Assembly: GCA_007922225.1 (NCBI GenBank)
Contig: ML679956.1
Coordinates: 15,287,049-15,351,048, forward strand
DNA: 64,000 nucleotides
From: Emydura subglobosa
Lineage: Eukaryota; Chordata; Testudines; Chelidae
Direction: 5' to 3'
Shown here: piece by piece, positions 44,906-56,562 of the stretch
Layout: each line of letters starts with the position of its first letter
Numbering within the stretch: the first letter of the stretch is position 1
Notes under the pieces: model-generated
What the model saw: only the letters and a program-made list of their open reading frames with translations
Databases searched by the model: none
Told to the model about the DNA's origin: nothing
Position numbers and translations under genes: made by a program

Positions 44906-47680
44906 GCAAGTATGAGACGCTGAAATCTGTGTATAAATGATCAGGCAAAAATCAACCCAGTCCTGAAAAGGATGCCTGTGGCTAAATCTACATATTTTGA
45001 TTTGTATGGTGTATAGAACCTTAGCATACTGTCCATATTTCTAATAAACTTAATATTTCTCATAGCTATTGTTATAATAATTAGGGAGGTACAAATTATT
45101 TGAAATTAACATCACAATCTAGCAAGGTGATATTTTGCACATATTGCTGTAATCTAGTTATAAGCCCTTTTCATTGAAAAACTTGCTAAATTGCATTAAT
45201 TTCTGAGTGAATATGGACCCATCACTAGGAGAAGCTGGCTTTTACGGCAAAACTGAGAATTTTCACACTGCAGTAGGATGACATGAAAATTGTCATTTTT
45301 TCAAAATTATAGAAAAGTAAGGTTTTGGCTGGGGGTGGGGGGAAATAGCCTGAAACAAAATAGCAAAAATGTTCATGGGAATCATTGTGAAAAAAAATAT
45401 TTGCCAGGTTTACGTAGCTCATGTTAGAACAGCTCTCATTGTGTTGTTTAACTTAAGTAGTGAGTTTAATAGGTGACATCAAGACAGTCACCTTTTCTCC
45501 CTACTAATTATTACAATAGATTGCACAATCCATTTGAAAATTTCCATTACTGCTTTATGACTTTATTATTGCAACAGCAAAACACTGTGCTAATAGCAAT
45601 AATGAAGGTAAAGGAAATGTAAAAATATCCAGCACTCAAAGAGAGTAGGCTAGAAAATCAAAACATTGCACCAGAGGCAATGGCAACATACCCAGTGCTG
45701 CATGACTTCTGAGTGATCGTCACTGTCATTTTCCTCTGCATTTCTGGATAAAAATGTAGGAGTCATTTCCAAGGAACGCAACTTTTGGTGAAAAGATTAC
45801 AGCATGTTCTGTCAGCCCCCCCTCAATTCACAGATAAGCACAGGTCTCTCTCTCTACATTGATTCATTGCATCCTGTGCTGCATTAGCAATTGCTAGAAT
45901 ACCAAGCACATTGTCAAAAACAGAGGAAATGTTAAAGTAAATGTCATTAAGCCCAGCGGGTTCTACAAAATGGAGGGCCAACAGACGTGTGCAATACTTT
46001 GGTGGCTATTGTCAAAGGCAATAATCTGCTTCATTATCAATGGCTTGTTGCATTATTCAATGCAACACGTAGTTCCAACCACTCCTTGATATGCATATTA
46101 TAAACAATGGTGTGTATCCAGCTAACTCCAAGTTCCTGGGTTGTACTAGTTCATGTGTTAAGCTATCGACAATCTTTTTTCTTCCCCCTTAGACCTTGTG
46201 TCATTTGCTGACTAATCAATACGTTCAATACTAGCTGCTTAATTCAACATGACTGAAAACAAATTCAGTTTATAGCATAGCCTTGATATGTTCCTCAAAC
46301 TCACAGCTGCATGAGACCCAGGAATGGAGCCAAACATCTACCTTTTAGTGCTGGATATTAATAGTTTGCATACGGGGCATTTGGATGTCTCGATCTTACC
46401 TACTGCTATTGAAGTCAATGGGACTACCGGCGTTCTTCAAATTACACATTTGTTTTAGTGCTTTGCTGGATCAGGCTCACTGAGAATGAGACAGTATGAA
46501 GTGCAGTGGAAAACTCTAGAAACATTTCTATTATTTTGTATTTACTCCTGAGACTTGAAGTTTAATGAAAAATATTCAATCCTCAAATGATATCATCTGC
46601 TGAGACAACTCAATAGATTTTTAGAATTCAAAAAGTGCAGATGACTTGAATCTGGGACTGGGGAGTAGCGAATTACCTGCAAATGAGGCAGCATTTATGT
46701 TTTTCACATGCACTGCAATTTGTAAAAGACTTTTGGGCGTGTCTTTTGCTCCCACATGGAATCTGGACATTTGAATTCATCCAAACACTTAATTTAAAAA
46801 AACCTTCTAATTGATTCAACTGAGAAAGATCCCAAGAGTTGTAAGACACAATAACATTGTCAGATAGCCAGGCTCCACAGCACAACCCTGAGTAATATTC
46901 AGTTTGTCACTATTCAGCTAGTTCTAGCTTCCATTAGTATTTTATGAAAGGATGAGCTGGCAGCTGAAAGCTACAAATCCCATTGGCCCACAGGTTATAT
47001 GTTATCCAGGACAAGCGTGTGTACAATTATTTCTAACCTATTAGTCATAATTTCCATGGTGGTGCTGCATAGCTGATTTTATGAAAAAATATCTCTCTTC
47101 TGTTTTCAATAGAACTAGTTGAGTTATTCCTTGTGAACAGTTTAGCCAATGAATTTTGATTTTTATCTTCAAATATTCAAGTATAGATTTTTCTTGTCTC
47201 TAATCAGCCAACTGTACCAATAGTCACATAATTTTCTGAGAATAATTTGACACATTTTCTCCCATCAGTCACTGAATACCTTGTGACAGTTATGGCAATT
47301 CCCTGCAGTATCCTTGACAAACCTTACTAAATTAAAGTAAACCTGACTGAATTATGTTTAAGTATTTTAGCAGGTTATTGTATTAAAAATGCAAATGTTT
47401 ATGGGTTATTGCAGGATTGTATGGTACTTCTTTTGGAGGAAGACAAGATAAATGCAGTCTCTGGAAAGTACTGTGATCTTTAAAAGACTGTACTGAACAA
47501 TTTAGGGGATATGAATGATCTTTTCGCACAATATGTGTGAAGTGGCATTCCTAGGAAATCCTTGGGAAGAGGGGATTTCAAATTTCCACCTACAAACTTA
47601 ATTTTTAAAGCTAAGGGGGGAAGAAGGAGCTTTTGGCTGCTGATCACCTCTGACATGAGGACAATTCAAAGACAAACTGT
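44906..47680. other. Long unique-looking stretch
   Basis: Almost no recognisable repeat is present for 2.7 kb apart from a worn foldback near 46395-46480 (TTGAAGTCAATGGGACTACC). No exon can be supported. The low repeat content makes conserved non-coding DNA possible, especially 45480-46100. Confidence 0.4.
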
Positions 47681-47689
47681 ATAAAGGAG

Positions 47690-48213
47690 TAACTGATTTG
47701 CTCACGAAAGGGCTTGTTCTGAGTGAAAGTTGTTATGAAATTGTGACCAGAGAAAAACCCCTGGGAGGGGTTTCAAGGACTGTTCACCCGCCAGAACCCT
47801 TTTTTTTCCCCACTTTCTTTTGGAGTTGGGGTGAACTCTGCTAAGCTTATTTAGCATAATTGTAGGTTTGTTTACTGTTTTCTCCATAATGCTTTTTACC
47901 TTAAGAATCAATGTGCATGCTTAGAAAGAGCTGTGTGGAAGCTTAGCTGTGATAATTACACTGTGTACTGTCTCTGAGGAAAAAAGTAAAGCAAGCCAGT
48001 TTGGGCAACCTGACTTTGTTGGGGAGGTCACAGTAGAGGCAGGGAGCTGAGCAGTCTGGAAATACCCTGGTCAGGAGGGAGAGAGACGTGGGTCTCCACC
48101 CAAGACAGCTGATGACTCAGGATCTGGGAGCTTAGAATAGGTACCTTTGCTGCACCATGAGGGGGAATACAGGGGCAGCTGCTTTGAACTGTTACATACC
48201 ATATTTGTGAACA
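47690..48213 (+). repeat. LTR-like repeat tail next to the assembly gap
   Basis: GAAAGGGCTTGTTCTGAGTG, CTTAGAAAGAGCTGTGTGGA, CACTGTGTACTGTCTCTGAG, GGAGGTCACAGTAGAGGCAG and TGCACCATGAGGGGGAATAC resemble the 3' part of abundant turtle LTR-like repeats and have parallels at 29640-30062. Class and borders are uncertain. Confidence 0.4.
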
Positions 48214-48215
48214 CA

Positions 48216-48225
48216 NNNNNNNNNN
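48216..48225. other. Assembly gap (10 N)
   Basis: Ten N bases stand for unknown sequence of unknown or nominal length, directly after the LTR-like segment. Flanking sequence may not be contiguous in the genome. Confidence 1.
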
Positions 48226-50760
48226 GGCCGTATTGCCGTGGATGCACATAGCGCTCTAGGGGATTGACAGAATCAGTTCACTGACTCTTTCTTTGGGTTC
48301 TATTGGGACATCACCACTACTGGGACTTTTCCTAAAACCAGAGGCTGGAAGCTTGCTGGTCAGAGGCATTAAATCATTACCATTGAAAAGTGAATGGAAC
48401 CCTGCTAAGTGATGGGTGGCAAAGGAATGCTACTGCACTGGGTGGCCTACATAGCAAAAGACATTAAAAAAAGCTTGTAATCACCTCATTAAACATTGTG
48501 ATCAAACACGATTAGCCCCAGCTAAATTGTCTAAGGGACAGTAAGACAGAGACAGAGACAGAGAGTGTGTAGAAACATGCAGGGATATGCGAAAACACAT
48601 GAAATGGCAAGGAACTTTGAATTTTAATTTGTCAGTTAAGGAAAAGCAGAACAGAATATAAAATGATTTGAGTGGCAGGCAATGTACACACTGTTTCTTG
48701 CTTCTTTCATTGACTACCCCCCTTTTAAAAAAAACAAACAAACTATTACATCAACTAACATTAGCTCTTAGAGTGCGGAACCAGATCGTCTCTGCAACCA
48801 TTCCCTCTCTTAATAAAAAGGATCCATTTTTTTTTTGGTTCTTAGACTATGCCACAGCCTGCGTGTAGTACTGATGAGCATGAAATGCCTTTAGAGTACA
48901 GTTATTTCACTACCAGACTTAAACTGTACAGTACCTGATAAAGCACTTTGAGATATCTGAATATGAGATATGTTACAGGAAATCAGATTCGATTCTTTTG
49001 GTCTGTAGGATTGGACAAACTCCTGAAGGTGTCAAATGAAAACTGAAGCCTTTGGGGACCTTTTAGAACCTCTAGAACTTTTTGAGGCTCTTACGCTTCC
49101 ATTGAGCATACAGCTCCTCATTGTGCTGTAACTACAGGTTTGCAAATACATAGCACAGCAAAAGCTACCAGTGAGCTGTCTGTTGTGGTAGTGCAGGACA
49201 TAACAGGAGGCATCCTCTGGATATAGTAGCCCTGCAGAGCCAGTCCAATTCTTGGTGAGGCAAGCATTAAAAGCAATGATGATCAGAATCAAAGTAAGAG
49301 TGGCGTAGTGAGTTTCAGAAGTGCACCTGAGACAGAGTCGTACTTTTATATTTAAAAACAAGCAGGGTTTTTTACTGCATTTTATTAAAATTCTTTCCAG
49401 TAAACTTTTGACTAACCACACTGCACACTATCACTATTTTGCCTTGTGAAGTCCGGCAGGAAAGAAGGAACTTTTTTCTCCTCCTGAAATATCTGTGGAA
49501 TTTAGGCCTAAATGTCATTCTTCTACAAATGCTATTCAATGACAATAGAAGGCTTGCTTTCTCCACCTAGTGGCTAAAATGTAAAGCTAATCTACAGTGC
49601 TATAAAAGTGCCAGAAAGAAGGAACAAGCAAAATCCGAATAAAGGAAAGGAAAACCACCTGAAATCCTTCTCTTGCCCCAATACTTTGTCTTGCTTCATT
49701 TCATTCCAACAAATGAAATATTCTTTTTCTCCAGTTCTTTAAATGAATTTAGCACTTGTGAAAGCTGCCAGGCTAAGAGCCCTGGAGATTAAAGTCAGCT
49801 ATTTCTTCACAGAACAGAAACAAATCAGCCTAGTATTTAGACACTGAGAGCAAAAGATTTGGCTAAACTGAACATCATGCAACTCAGGGAGGGGACAGCT
49901 TACTTTTGTGCTTCCCTGATCCTGTAGTGTGCACAGCTGGTCCCCCAGTGTAAGTTAGAGCAGCCTGAAGATTAATACAAATTATGTTGGCTGCCAACAG
50001 CCCCAAAGGGCCAAAGTGACAGGCAAGAGATTGGTGAGGCATAAGGAAGCCCTTGCCACATCTACTCCATCAGACAATAACTATGCCAACAACAGGGAAT
50101 GTATTGGAGTCTCCATGCCACCAGAGGATTCCCCTACACTGGCATGAACTGGGATTGCTAGTTTAGCTGGTTTTATGGGCAAAGCAGTCATGTTGCACGG
50201 CAGCATCCGGTCTTCAAAGCACAACATTTTTTTTTTTCCCATAAAATAGTCCATGTTCACTGTGAACATACTTAATTCCCAACTCCAAATCAAAGTGATG
50301 GGAGAACCTAGACAGCCAGTGCCCATTCCCTCCCCCTTCTATCTCATGCACACATCCTGTAATATAAGGCAACCATGAAAAATAATCAAGCCAGTACTTC
50401 GCTAAATCTTTCTTGCTGACCTTCTCTTCCATTCCTCCAAAGCTTGATGATTACCAAATTCAGCTCTGGAAAGGCAGCATCAGAGAAACCAAACACGGTG
50501 TTAAAAATGACAGGGGAAACAAAGGAAAATAAAAAGAAGAACTACATGTCTTTTGGCAGCATGGGGTCCACAAGATGAGGATCAAATGGCTTCAGTGGCA
50601 AGTGAGGAAGTAACCAATCTTGTAAAACTCTTTGAATACTCGACTGACTCTGCTGGGGATAGTAAAGACATTTTAGGGGTACTAGCATCAAGACAAAAAT
50701 ATTTTTTTTAATTATTTTTTGTGGTACACCTAGATTATTAATACTGAATATTTAAAACTC
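48226..50760. other. Unassigned DNA
   Basis: No gene is supported. The 129-codon minus-strand frame at 49032-49421 is the longest one here but shows no motif or domain. A short GACAGA run lies near 48546-48566. Confidence 0.35.
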
Positions 50761-50764
50761 TAAT

Positions 50765-50840
50765 AATGTTTTGCACTTTTTATCTAAAGAGCTTTATAAA
50801 CTTAATTCTCCCAGGAGCCCTCAGAATGAGGTAGGGAAAT
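50765..50840 (+). repeat. Ancient L3/CR1-like repeat
   Basis: TTTTGCACTTTTTATCTAAA, GAGCTTTATAAACTTAATTC and CAGAATGAGGTAGGGAAATA match the order of the repeat at 26205-26300. Confidence 0.55.
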
Positions 50841-51842
50841 AATAATATTAAAGTTTGGCTGATCTGATCAGCAAAAATTAAAATTTCAGTGGAAAATAAA
50901 AGAGGGAAGATAAAATTCCAGTAATTTTTATCCATGTTCAAGCAGCTCTAATTTTGGGGAAACTGAGGTAAAGAAAGGTTTGATCAAATGCTCACTTTAA
51001 TCAATTAAAATCTTTCAGGGGGCATTGGATTGAGCCCGAAGTGACTTGTCCATGGTTATTCACGCCCTGATAGAGCAGTCATTCCCTAGTGAGTATAACT
51101 TTAGGATAACGCTTAAGTCCCAAGAAATTCATGCATCGTGCTAGTGGCATGGGACCCACAAGACAAAACTGGTTTCATTGTCCAAGTTAAGTGGAAAGTG
51201 CAATAGTTAGGTTTAAAAAAAATGTCTTTCAGTTAAGGAGGATACATGGCCTAGTGAATTAATTTCAATGGGACTTAAGCACATGCCTAAAATTAAGTAT
51301 GTGCTTAAGTCCTCTGCTGAATAGGGATGGACTTGGGTATGTCTTTCAATGCTTATCTGGAGCCTTAGTACCTCAGTGAGAGCCACAAATAGAACCCAGG
51401 AGTCCTGAATCCTGAAGCACTAATGCTACGCTTCCCCACTCCCACCGGGGTTTCCAACATTATAGGAGAATTATAGACTAAAATGTTAAAATACATTTTC
51501 TATGGGAAATAATGGACATATATTGAAATGTTTCCAGATGTAGTGAGATTTTGTAAAATCTTTTTTGTTTTCAAAAAAACTTACATTTTGGGCATAAAGT
51601 TTATGTGCCATTGTCATACGTAGGAAAAGATTATAACAAAAGATATATTTGAGTCAGCCCCATTTGAGATAGATTGCAATTTGTCCTTTCAGCGATATGT
51701 CCTTAGCAATATGTCCTTTCAGAGCTAGAGCACTGAGTCCCTCTGAATGACAGGGTAAGTTTCTTCTTTTATACTATATTATAATAGGATATATAACCAA
51801 CCTATTTCCATAGCTCTCCTCCTCAAACAGTGAAAAATCTTG
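50841..51842. other. Unassigned DNA with a worn foldback
   Basis: Near 51240-51320, GGGACTTAAGCACATGCCTA and AAGTATGTGCTTAAGTCCTC are inverted arms of a repeat also seen at 23870 and 55790. GCCACAAATAGAACCCAGGA near 51383 belongs to the repeat at 44660. No gene is present. Confidence 0.4.
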
Positions 51843-52024
51843 ATACCGTGACAAAGCTCTTCCTCTACCTCAGTGGGTCCAGCGCTTCCTTCTAGCAGTA
51901 GGCCAGGGAACTGCTTCACCCCTTAGTGTTTTTCCACCCTCTAGTTGTGTGGGAGGGTAATACAGCCTCTCTAAGTTGGCCGCTCCCTGCTGGGTTCCAG
52001 TCTCATCTCTCATGGTGAAGAGTT

Positions 52025-52213
52025 CCAGAGGGGTAGCCATGTTAGTCTGTATACAGCAAAAACAAGAGTCCTGTAGCACCTTAAAGACTAACAAATTTCT
52101 ACAGGCATAAACTTTCATGGGCTGCAACCCACCTTGTCAGTTGCAGCCCATGAAAGCTTATGCCTGTAGAAATTTGTTAGTCTTTAAGGTACTACAGGAT
52201 TCTTATTGTTTTA
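52025..52213. mobile_element. Penelope-like foldback with hammerhead-like core, inserted in the LTR
   Basis: A minus-strand copy (52140 down to 52025) reads CTGACAA, a GGTGGGTTGCAGCCCAT hairpin, GAAAG, then GACTAACATGGCTACCCCTC at its end. The box-hairpin-GAAA order is that of a hammerhead ribozyme core; A stands where the essential G of CTGANGA should be, so activity is unlikely. A second, plus-strand arm (52141-52213) repeats the sequence in inverse from the middle of the hairpin, with only a few mismatches over about 72 bases. Spacer 52128-52140 separates the arms. The 44-bp insertion at 27152 is the same family. The Penelope assignment is from memory. Confidence 0.75.
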
Positions 52214-52673
52214 GTCTTGTCTCTGGTTCTCAGAGGCCCTTGCATCTTCACTGGGGCTCTTGCCTCTCCAGTGAATGGCTGGTAGGAGGTAGAGGAGGGC
52301 CAGTCCCACCCTCGACTCCAGGCCCCAACCCAGGGACCCTACAAGTAGCAGCCTCGTGCTGTGGCTTCAGGAAAGCTGCTAGCTTCCCCAGGTTACTTCC
52401 CCATGCCCGTTGGCTTAATGTCCATACCCTGCTGGGACAGGGGCCTTTCCTGGCCTCCTTGCCAGGGGAGGCTCTTGACCTCTGACAGCCTCACTGGATG
52501 TGGTAGTGCCATACCACACAGTTCTATCTTCCCCTTCTGGCAGGGTCTTTGCCCTCAGGCCTCCAGACCTGAGAAAGGTTCTTTGCCCTCTTCAGGCAGG
52601 ATTTTCCCTCCCCCAGTCTTTGTACCTGCAGGGTTCTCTTCCACCAGCATTCTGCTCCTTCTCCTAACCCCTC

Positions 52674-52675
52674 CT

Positions 52676-52731
<56 letters not shown>
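52674..52731. repeat. Poly-C and (CT)n microsatellite
   Basis: About ten C residues pass into some 23 CT units. The tract lies in the solo LTR and produces the false Ser-Leu-rich and Arg-Glu-rich frames on the two strands. Confidence 0.97.
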
Positions 52732-52734
<3 letters not shown>

Positions 52735-52976
52735 ACTCCAGCCACACCCTTTCTCTGGAGGGGAGGCTTTTAACAGGTCCTGGGTGGGACCTTGATTGGC
52801 TCCAGGTGTGTTAATTAATCTGCAGTAACCCCTGCTCAGCTACCAGGGGAAAAGGACTTGCTGAGCCTGTGGCTGATATATTGGACTTCTGGCACGCTCC
52901 AGTAGCCATCTAGTCTGACCCTGTCACAATACTTATTAAAGTCATAATGAAACGTAGCAACAATTTAACATAATTT

Positions 52977-53172
52977 AGGGAGGTAGCCTGGACTAGTGGA
53001 TAGAGCAACAAAGGTCATAAAACATGGATTGGATTCCCAGCTCTGCCACTGACTTACCATGTAATCTTGGCCAAGTCACTTTCCTGGTGACGTCAATGGG
53101 GCCAGGACATCACCATACTCTGTCGTTTATATTCCATGGCTCACTCTTCTCTGTAGAGCAAGGATGATAGTT
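52977..53172 (+). repeat. MIR-type SINE
   Basis: GACTAGTGGATAGAGCAAC is the tRNA-derived head. GATTCCCAGCTCTGCCACTG, ACTTACCATGTAATCTTGGC and CAAGTCACTTTCC are the conserved core in the right order. The tail is diverged. This is the best MIR copy in the window. Confidence 0.8.
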
Positions 53173-53177
53173 AGTGC

Positions 53178-53350
53178 TGGCCAGAGGACAACAATTCCAT
53201 ATCAGTACAACTTTTGAGGGTTCAAATTTTGGTTTCATTCCATTATTGGAATGAAAACAAAAATCTTTCCAACAATTTTGAACAAAATGGAATTATATCA
53301 TAAGGTCCATTTTCAGATCGAAAAGGTCACATTTTTCCAGTGGGGTCCCT
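53178..53350. repeat. AT-rich repeat, GAAATG/CATTTC type
   Basis: TAGTGCTGGCCAGAGGACAA at the left, and GGTTTCATTCCATTATTGGA with AATGAAAACAAAAATC inside, resemble the AT-rich MITEs at 15524 and 22808. The ends are not certain. Confidence 0.35.
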
Positions 53351-54840
53351 TTTTCCCTCTCCCTCTCCAGAAGTGACTAAAAAGCCTTCGACCTCAGGCA
53401 CCCGCGCATCAAAAACGTCACTGAAATCACTAACATCTCGACAAAACAGCATATTTTGATGAGAATACATGTTGATAATGTTTCATCCATCTCAAACAAT
53501 AATGCTTTAAAATGTTATTACAGTAAATGTGACAGAGCAAATTGTCACTCACACTGTCTCTCCCACTGAACTCTATCTTAACATCAACCTCTCCTACAAA
53601 GATAGAAGGATAACACCAATTCAGTGATATATCTGACATTGCTGGGTTAAAGCTCCTTTTCTTTACTATTAAGAAGCCCCCCAGTGGAAATCTTGAAGCA
53701 GCTCTTTGGTAGCAATTGCCAGTTTAAGTTCTCTTAAATTAGCCCAGAGGATAGAAAGAAGAATCAATACTACAGAGATGTTACTAACACTGCAGGAAGA
53801 TTTTCACGTGCACACCAAGCAGATCTAGGTATACATGCACATTACTTGTGCTTTGTGAATTATCTAACGGCAGCTTCTCCTAAACACAAAATGGAGTCTC
53901 TTCTCAATCCCTCAGAACACATTTGTTTTTCTAGTCGGGAAGCTATAAGGATCCCAATAAACAGAAGCCAACATGGCAGTTAAAATAAATAGGCGTTTTT
54001 TGAACTTTAAACTGAGAAAGTACTCAAATTTCTGGAGTGTAAGTATGTTGACTTGAGTCTCACATGCAAGATGAAAGAATGAAGATGGATGCATTTCCCA
54101 GTCAGAAGCACAGGCTATTTTAAAATTATATTGGCTGGCTGACCACACAAGATTTACTGCTCTCCTAAAGGTGAGATGGATGGGCAATGTGACTCATCAC
54201 TGATTCAGTAAAAATGAGCGTTATTGCCTCAAATATCTGTTTCCTTTGCCCTCCCTTCCCAGGTGCTATTACTATTGCTTGAGTTGTTTGTGGGGCATGT
54301 GGTTTTTTTGCAAACACTGTTTAACGTATTATACAAATATACACCTTAATATACACCTATTTTTGCAGCTCCCAGTCAGGAGCTTTGGTGCACTAATATT
54401 ATGCATTCCAGGAAAGACAATATGTAGGTGATATAAATGACAGCTGTTTGCACTGCATATTAGTCTGTACTGGCAAATGTTATTAATCGTCAGTATGTGC
54501 AGGAGAACTTTTGGATTTCTGTGTTGCTCTTCTGCAGCACTTAGGAGACTGGAATAATGGAGCTGTTGGCAACATCTTTTTAAGATAATTACAGGTAAAG
54601 AGATGTGTGGAAAAGTAGAAAGAGAAAAGCCCTGGATATAATCAATGGATTATGCTCCTTCAAAAAAAGACAGGCTCACCACAAGCTCTGATTTCCCATG
54701 GGCTCTTCTTCCCATGCTGTCCCAGGCTATTTCACCCTGTTGAAGTAACTTACCACTGAAGACACTGGGACGTGCAGAGGCTGATTTTTCAGTATTTCTG
54801 CAGGAGTGCAATGTAACTGTGCAATGGTTCATTGCAATTT
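53351..54840. other. Unassigned DNA
   Basis: No exon or well-formed repeat is supported. Short frames lack motifs. Confidence 0.35.
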
Positions 54841-54843
54841 CGT

Positions 54844-55541
54844 TGTATGATAGTACGGCAGAAAAGGATTTGGGAGTCATAGTGGATCACAAATTGAATA
54901 TGAGCCAACTGGGTGATGCAGCTGCAAAAAAGGCTATCATTATTCTGGAGTGTATTAACAGGAGTGTAATATGTAAGATTCTATTTGGTGCTGGTGAGGC
55001 TTCAGCTGGAGTACTGTGTCCAGTTCTGGGAGCCACACTTTAAAAAGGATGTGTTGTCAATTCAGAGAAAGTCCAGAAGAGAGCAACAAAACTAATAAAA
55101 GGTTTAGAAAACCTGAAACTAGAAATAGAAAAACTATCAGAAAAGGTTAAAAAATTGGACATGTTTAGTTGAGAGAAAAGAAGATGGAGAGGGGAATCCT
55201 AATAACAGTCTTCAAATATGTTAAGAAGGGCTGTTACAAAAAGGACTGGATCAATTCTTCTCCATGCCTACTGAAGGTAGGACAGGAAGTAATGAGTTTA
55301 AGCTGCAGCAAGGGAGATTTAGGTTGGGTATTAGGAAAAACATTCTAACTATGAGGATAGTTAAGGGCTGGAATAGGCTTCCAAGAGAGGCTGTGCAATA
55401 CCCATCAGTGGAGGTTTTTAAAAACAGCTTGGACTAACACCTCTCAGGGATGGTCTTGGTAGTCTTTGTCCTGCCTCAGCACAGGATGCCTAGATGACCG
55501 CTCGAAGTCCCTCTCAACCCTACATTTTGTGATTCTATGTT
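54844..55541 (+). pseudogene. CR1 3' end with ORF2 C-terminus (dead)
   Basis: The frame gives EKDLGVIVDHKLNMSQLGD, then AAAKKAIIILECINRSV and a QLEYCVQFW-like GVLCPVLGA block, all from the RT thumb and C-terminus of CR1. Downstream are GTTTAAGCTGCAGCAAGGGA, GGTTGGGTATTAGGAAAAAC and the end TTGTGATTCTATG. It is 5'-truncated with stops, of medium age. Confidence 0.9.
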
Positions 55542-56050
55542 TTATTTTAATTATCAGCTCAAGCTGACAATTAAAATATAGTGGCACATTAAGCTAATTA
55601 CTCCACTGCTACAAAGAGAGAATCCAGAGGAAGCAAGATTTGCTTCAAATCAGAGTCACTGCACGGGAGTACAAAGCCTACGACAGTGGGAGCTTGAAAC
55701 AGCAAAGACACCTGAGGTTCAGTCGATCCTGTTTTTACAGAGGCCTTTAGTCACAAAATGCCTGTAGCCATCTGAACCACAGTAAGGTCCCAATTCAGCA
55801 AGGTGCTTAATAATGCGCTCTAACTTTAAGCATGTGAATAGTTTAATCAAAATCATTTGTTTCAGATCAGAACCACTACTCATGTGCTAACAGGTTGGTG
55901 TGTGTATAAGGATCATGATGAATTGGGACATTAGTGTGATTCTGAAAGTTTTTTGGCCCACATGAGCCCTTTACATTTTTTACTGTCAGCCAGGGAAGAC
56001 ACCTTGTCCATATTTAAACATGCACAGTAAATAACCCTAATGAAAAATCA
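55542..56050. other. Unassigned DNA with one worn foldback arm
   Basis: GTCCCAATTCAGCAAGGTGC, TTAATAATGCGCTCTAACTT and TAAGCATGTGAATAG near 55786-55842 are one arm of the foldback repeat also seen at 23870 and 51260. Nothing else is recognised. Confidence 0.4.
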
Positions 56051-56051
56051 T

Positions 56052-56161
56052 GGGCCTGATTCATCACTACCTTGCTCCAGTTCTACACTGGTGTAACTGC
56101 ATTGATTATAATAGAGTTACACCAGTGTAAAACTGGACTAATGCATTGGTGATTCAGGCCC
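56052..56161. repeat. Perfectly bounded palindromic repeat, 110 bp
   Basis: GGGCCTGATTCATCACTACC at the left is answered by GGTGATTCAGGCCC at the right. TACACTGGTGTAACTGCATT pairs with AGAGTTACACCAGTGTAAAA around a loop with GATTATAATAG. Arms are about 47 bases. It is a clean non-coding foldback of the recurrent family. Confidence 0.85.
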
Positions 56162-56199
56162 TGCACCTTTAGATTGGACATTTCAAAGGAACCTGGAGA

Positions 56200-56562
56200 T
56201 TCGGCTACACAGCATACTCCTTTTGGCAGTGTGTAGAGTACATACCACTAGCATAGGTATAAATAACAGTGTAGACAGTGACTACTAATACTGTTTAGGC
56301 ACGTAGAGTAAAGACACTCCTGAACCCATATGTATCCCACAGGGCTCTCTACACACCTAAGCAGTGACTTCCCACCTACGCTGCTATTTTGAGCAGTGTA
56401 GCGTCCTGCTGCCTCTCCACTGTTGGAGACTTTCCCAACACTTTCCCATTGTTGGGAGCTCCTCCCTGCCAGAGCCTCTCACTGACATGCATCGCTACAC
56501 GCCACAGTGGCAAGTACCTACACATGACATCACAAGAGGTGCGCAGTGTAGCCATACCCTAG
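56200..56562. mobile_element. MITE with TACACTGC-type ends
   Basis: GGCTACACAGCATACTCC at the left is the inverse of GCGCAGTGTAGCCATACC at the right. The interior has further self-complementary words (GTGTAGACAGTG, CACTGTTGGAGACTTTCC with CACTTTCCCATTGTTGGGAG). It is probably a relative of the TTA-flanked MITEs, but no target duplication is clear. The open frame across it is a shadow. Confidence 0.55.

Larger units (their letters stand above)
51847..52928. mobile_element. Solo LTR with 4-bp target duplication
   Basis: The left end reads CGTGACAAAG (family start TGTGACAAAG, recalled) and the right end CCTGTCACA, so the short inverted terminal TGTGACA/TGTCACA is kept apart from one base. ATAC flanks it on both sides (51843-51846 and 52929-52932), as expected for an LTR retrotransposon duplication. 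No internal coding region follows, so this is a solo LTR left by recombination between two LTRs. It is about 0.9 kb without the Penelope-like insertion at 52025-52213. It also carries a (CT)n tract. Gypsy or ERV origin is not decided. The long frames on it (52117-52485, 52361-52795) are chance products of its composition. Confidence 0.83.

Noticed and set aside
49032..49421. 129-codon open frame on the minus strand
   Set aside because: No recognisable motif, and no flanking splice or promoter logic. I could not support it as an exon.
51998..52229. Possible target duplication AGTCTCATCTCT / AGTCTTGTCTCT around the foldback element
   Set aside because: The two 12-mers match at 10 of 12 positions, but the left one is separated from the element end by over ten bases. 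It is not secure enough to call.
52361..52795. 144-codon frame with long Ser-Leu repeat
   Set aside because: The repeat is the (CT)n microsatellite in a solo LTR; its inverse gives an Arg-Glu run. It is not a protein.
52978..53050. tRNA gene
   Set aside because: Only the tRNA-like head of a MIR SINE; no full cloverleaf can be drawn.
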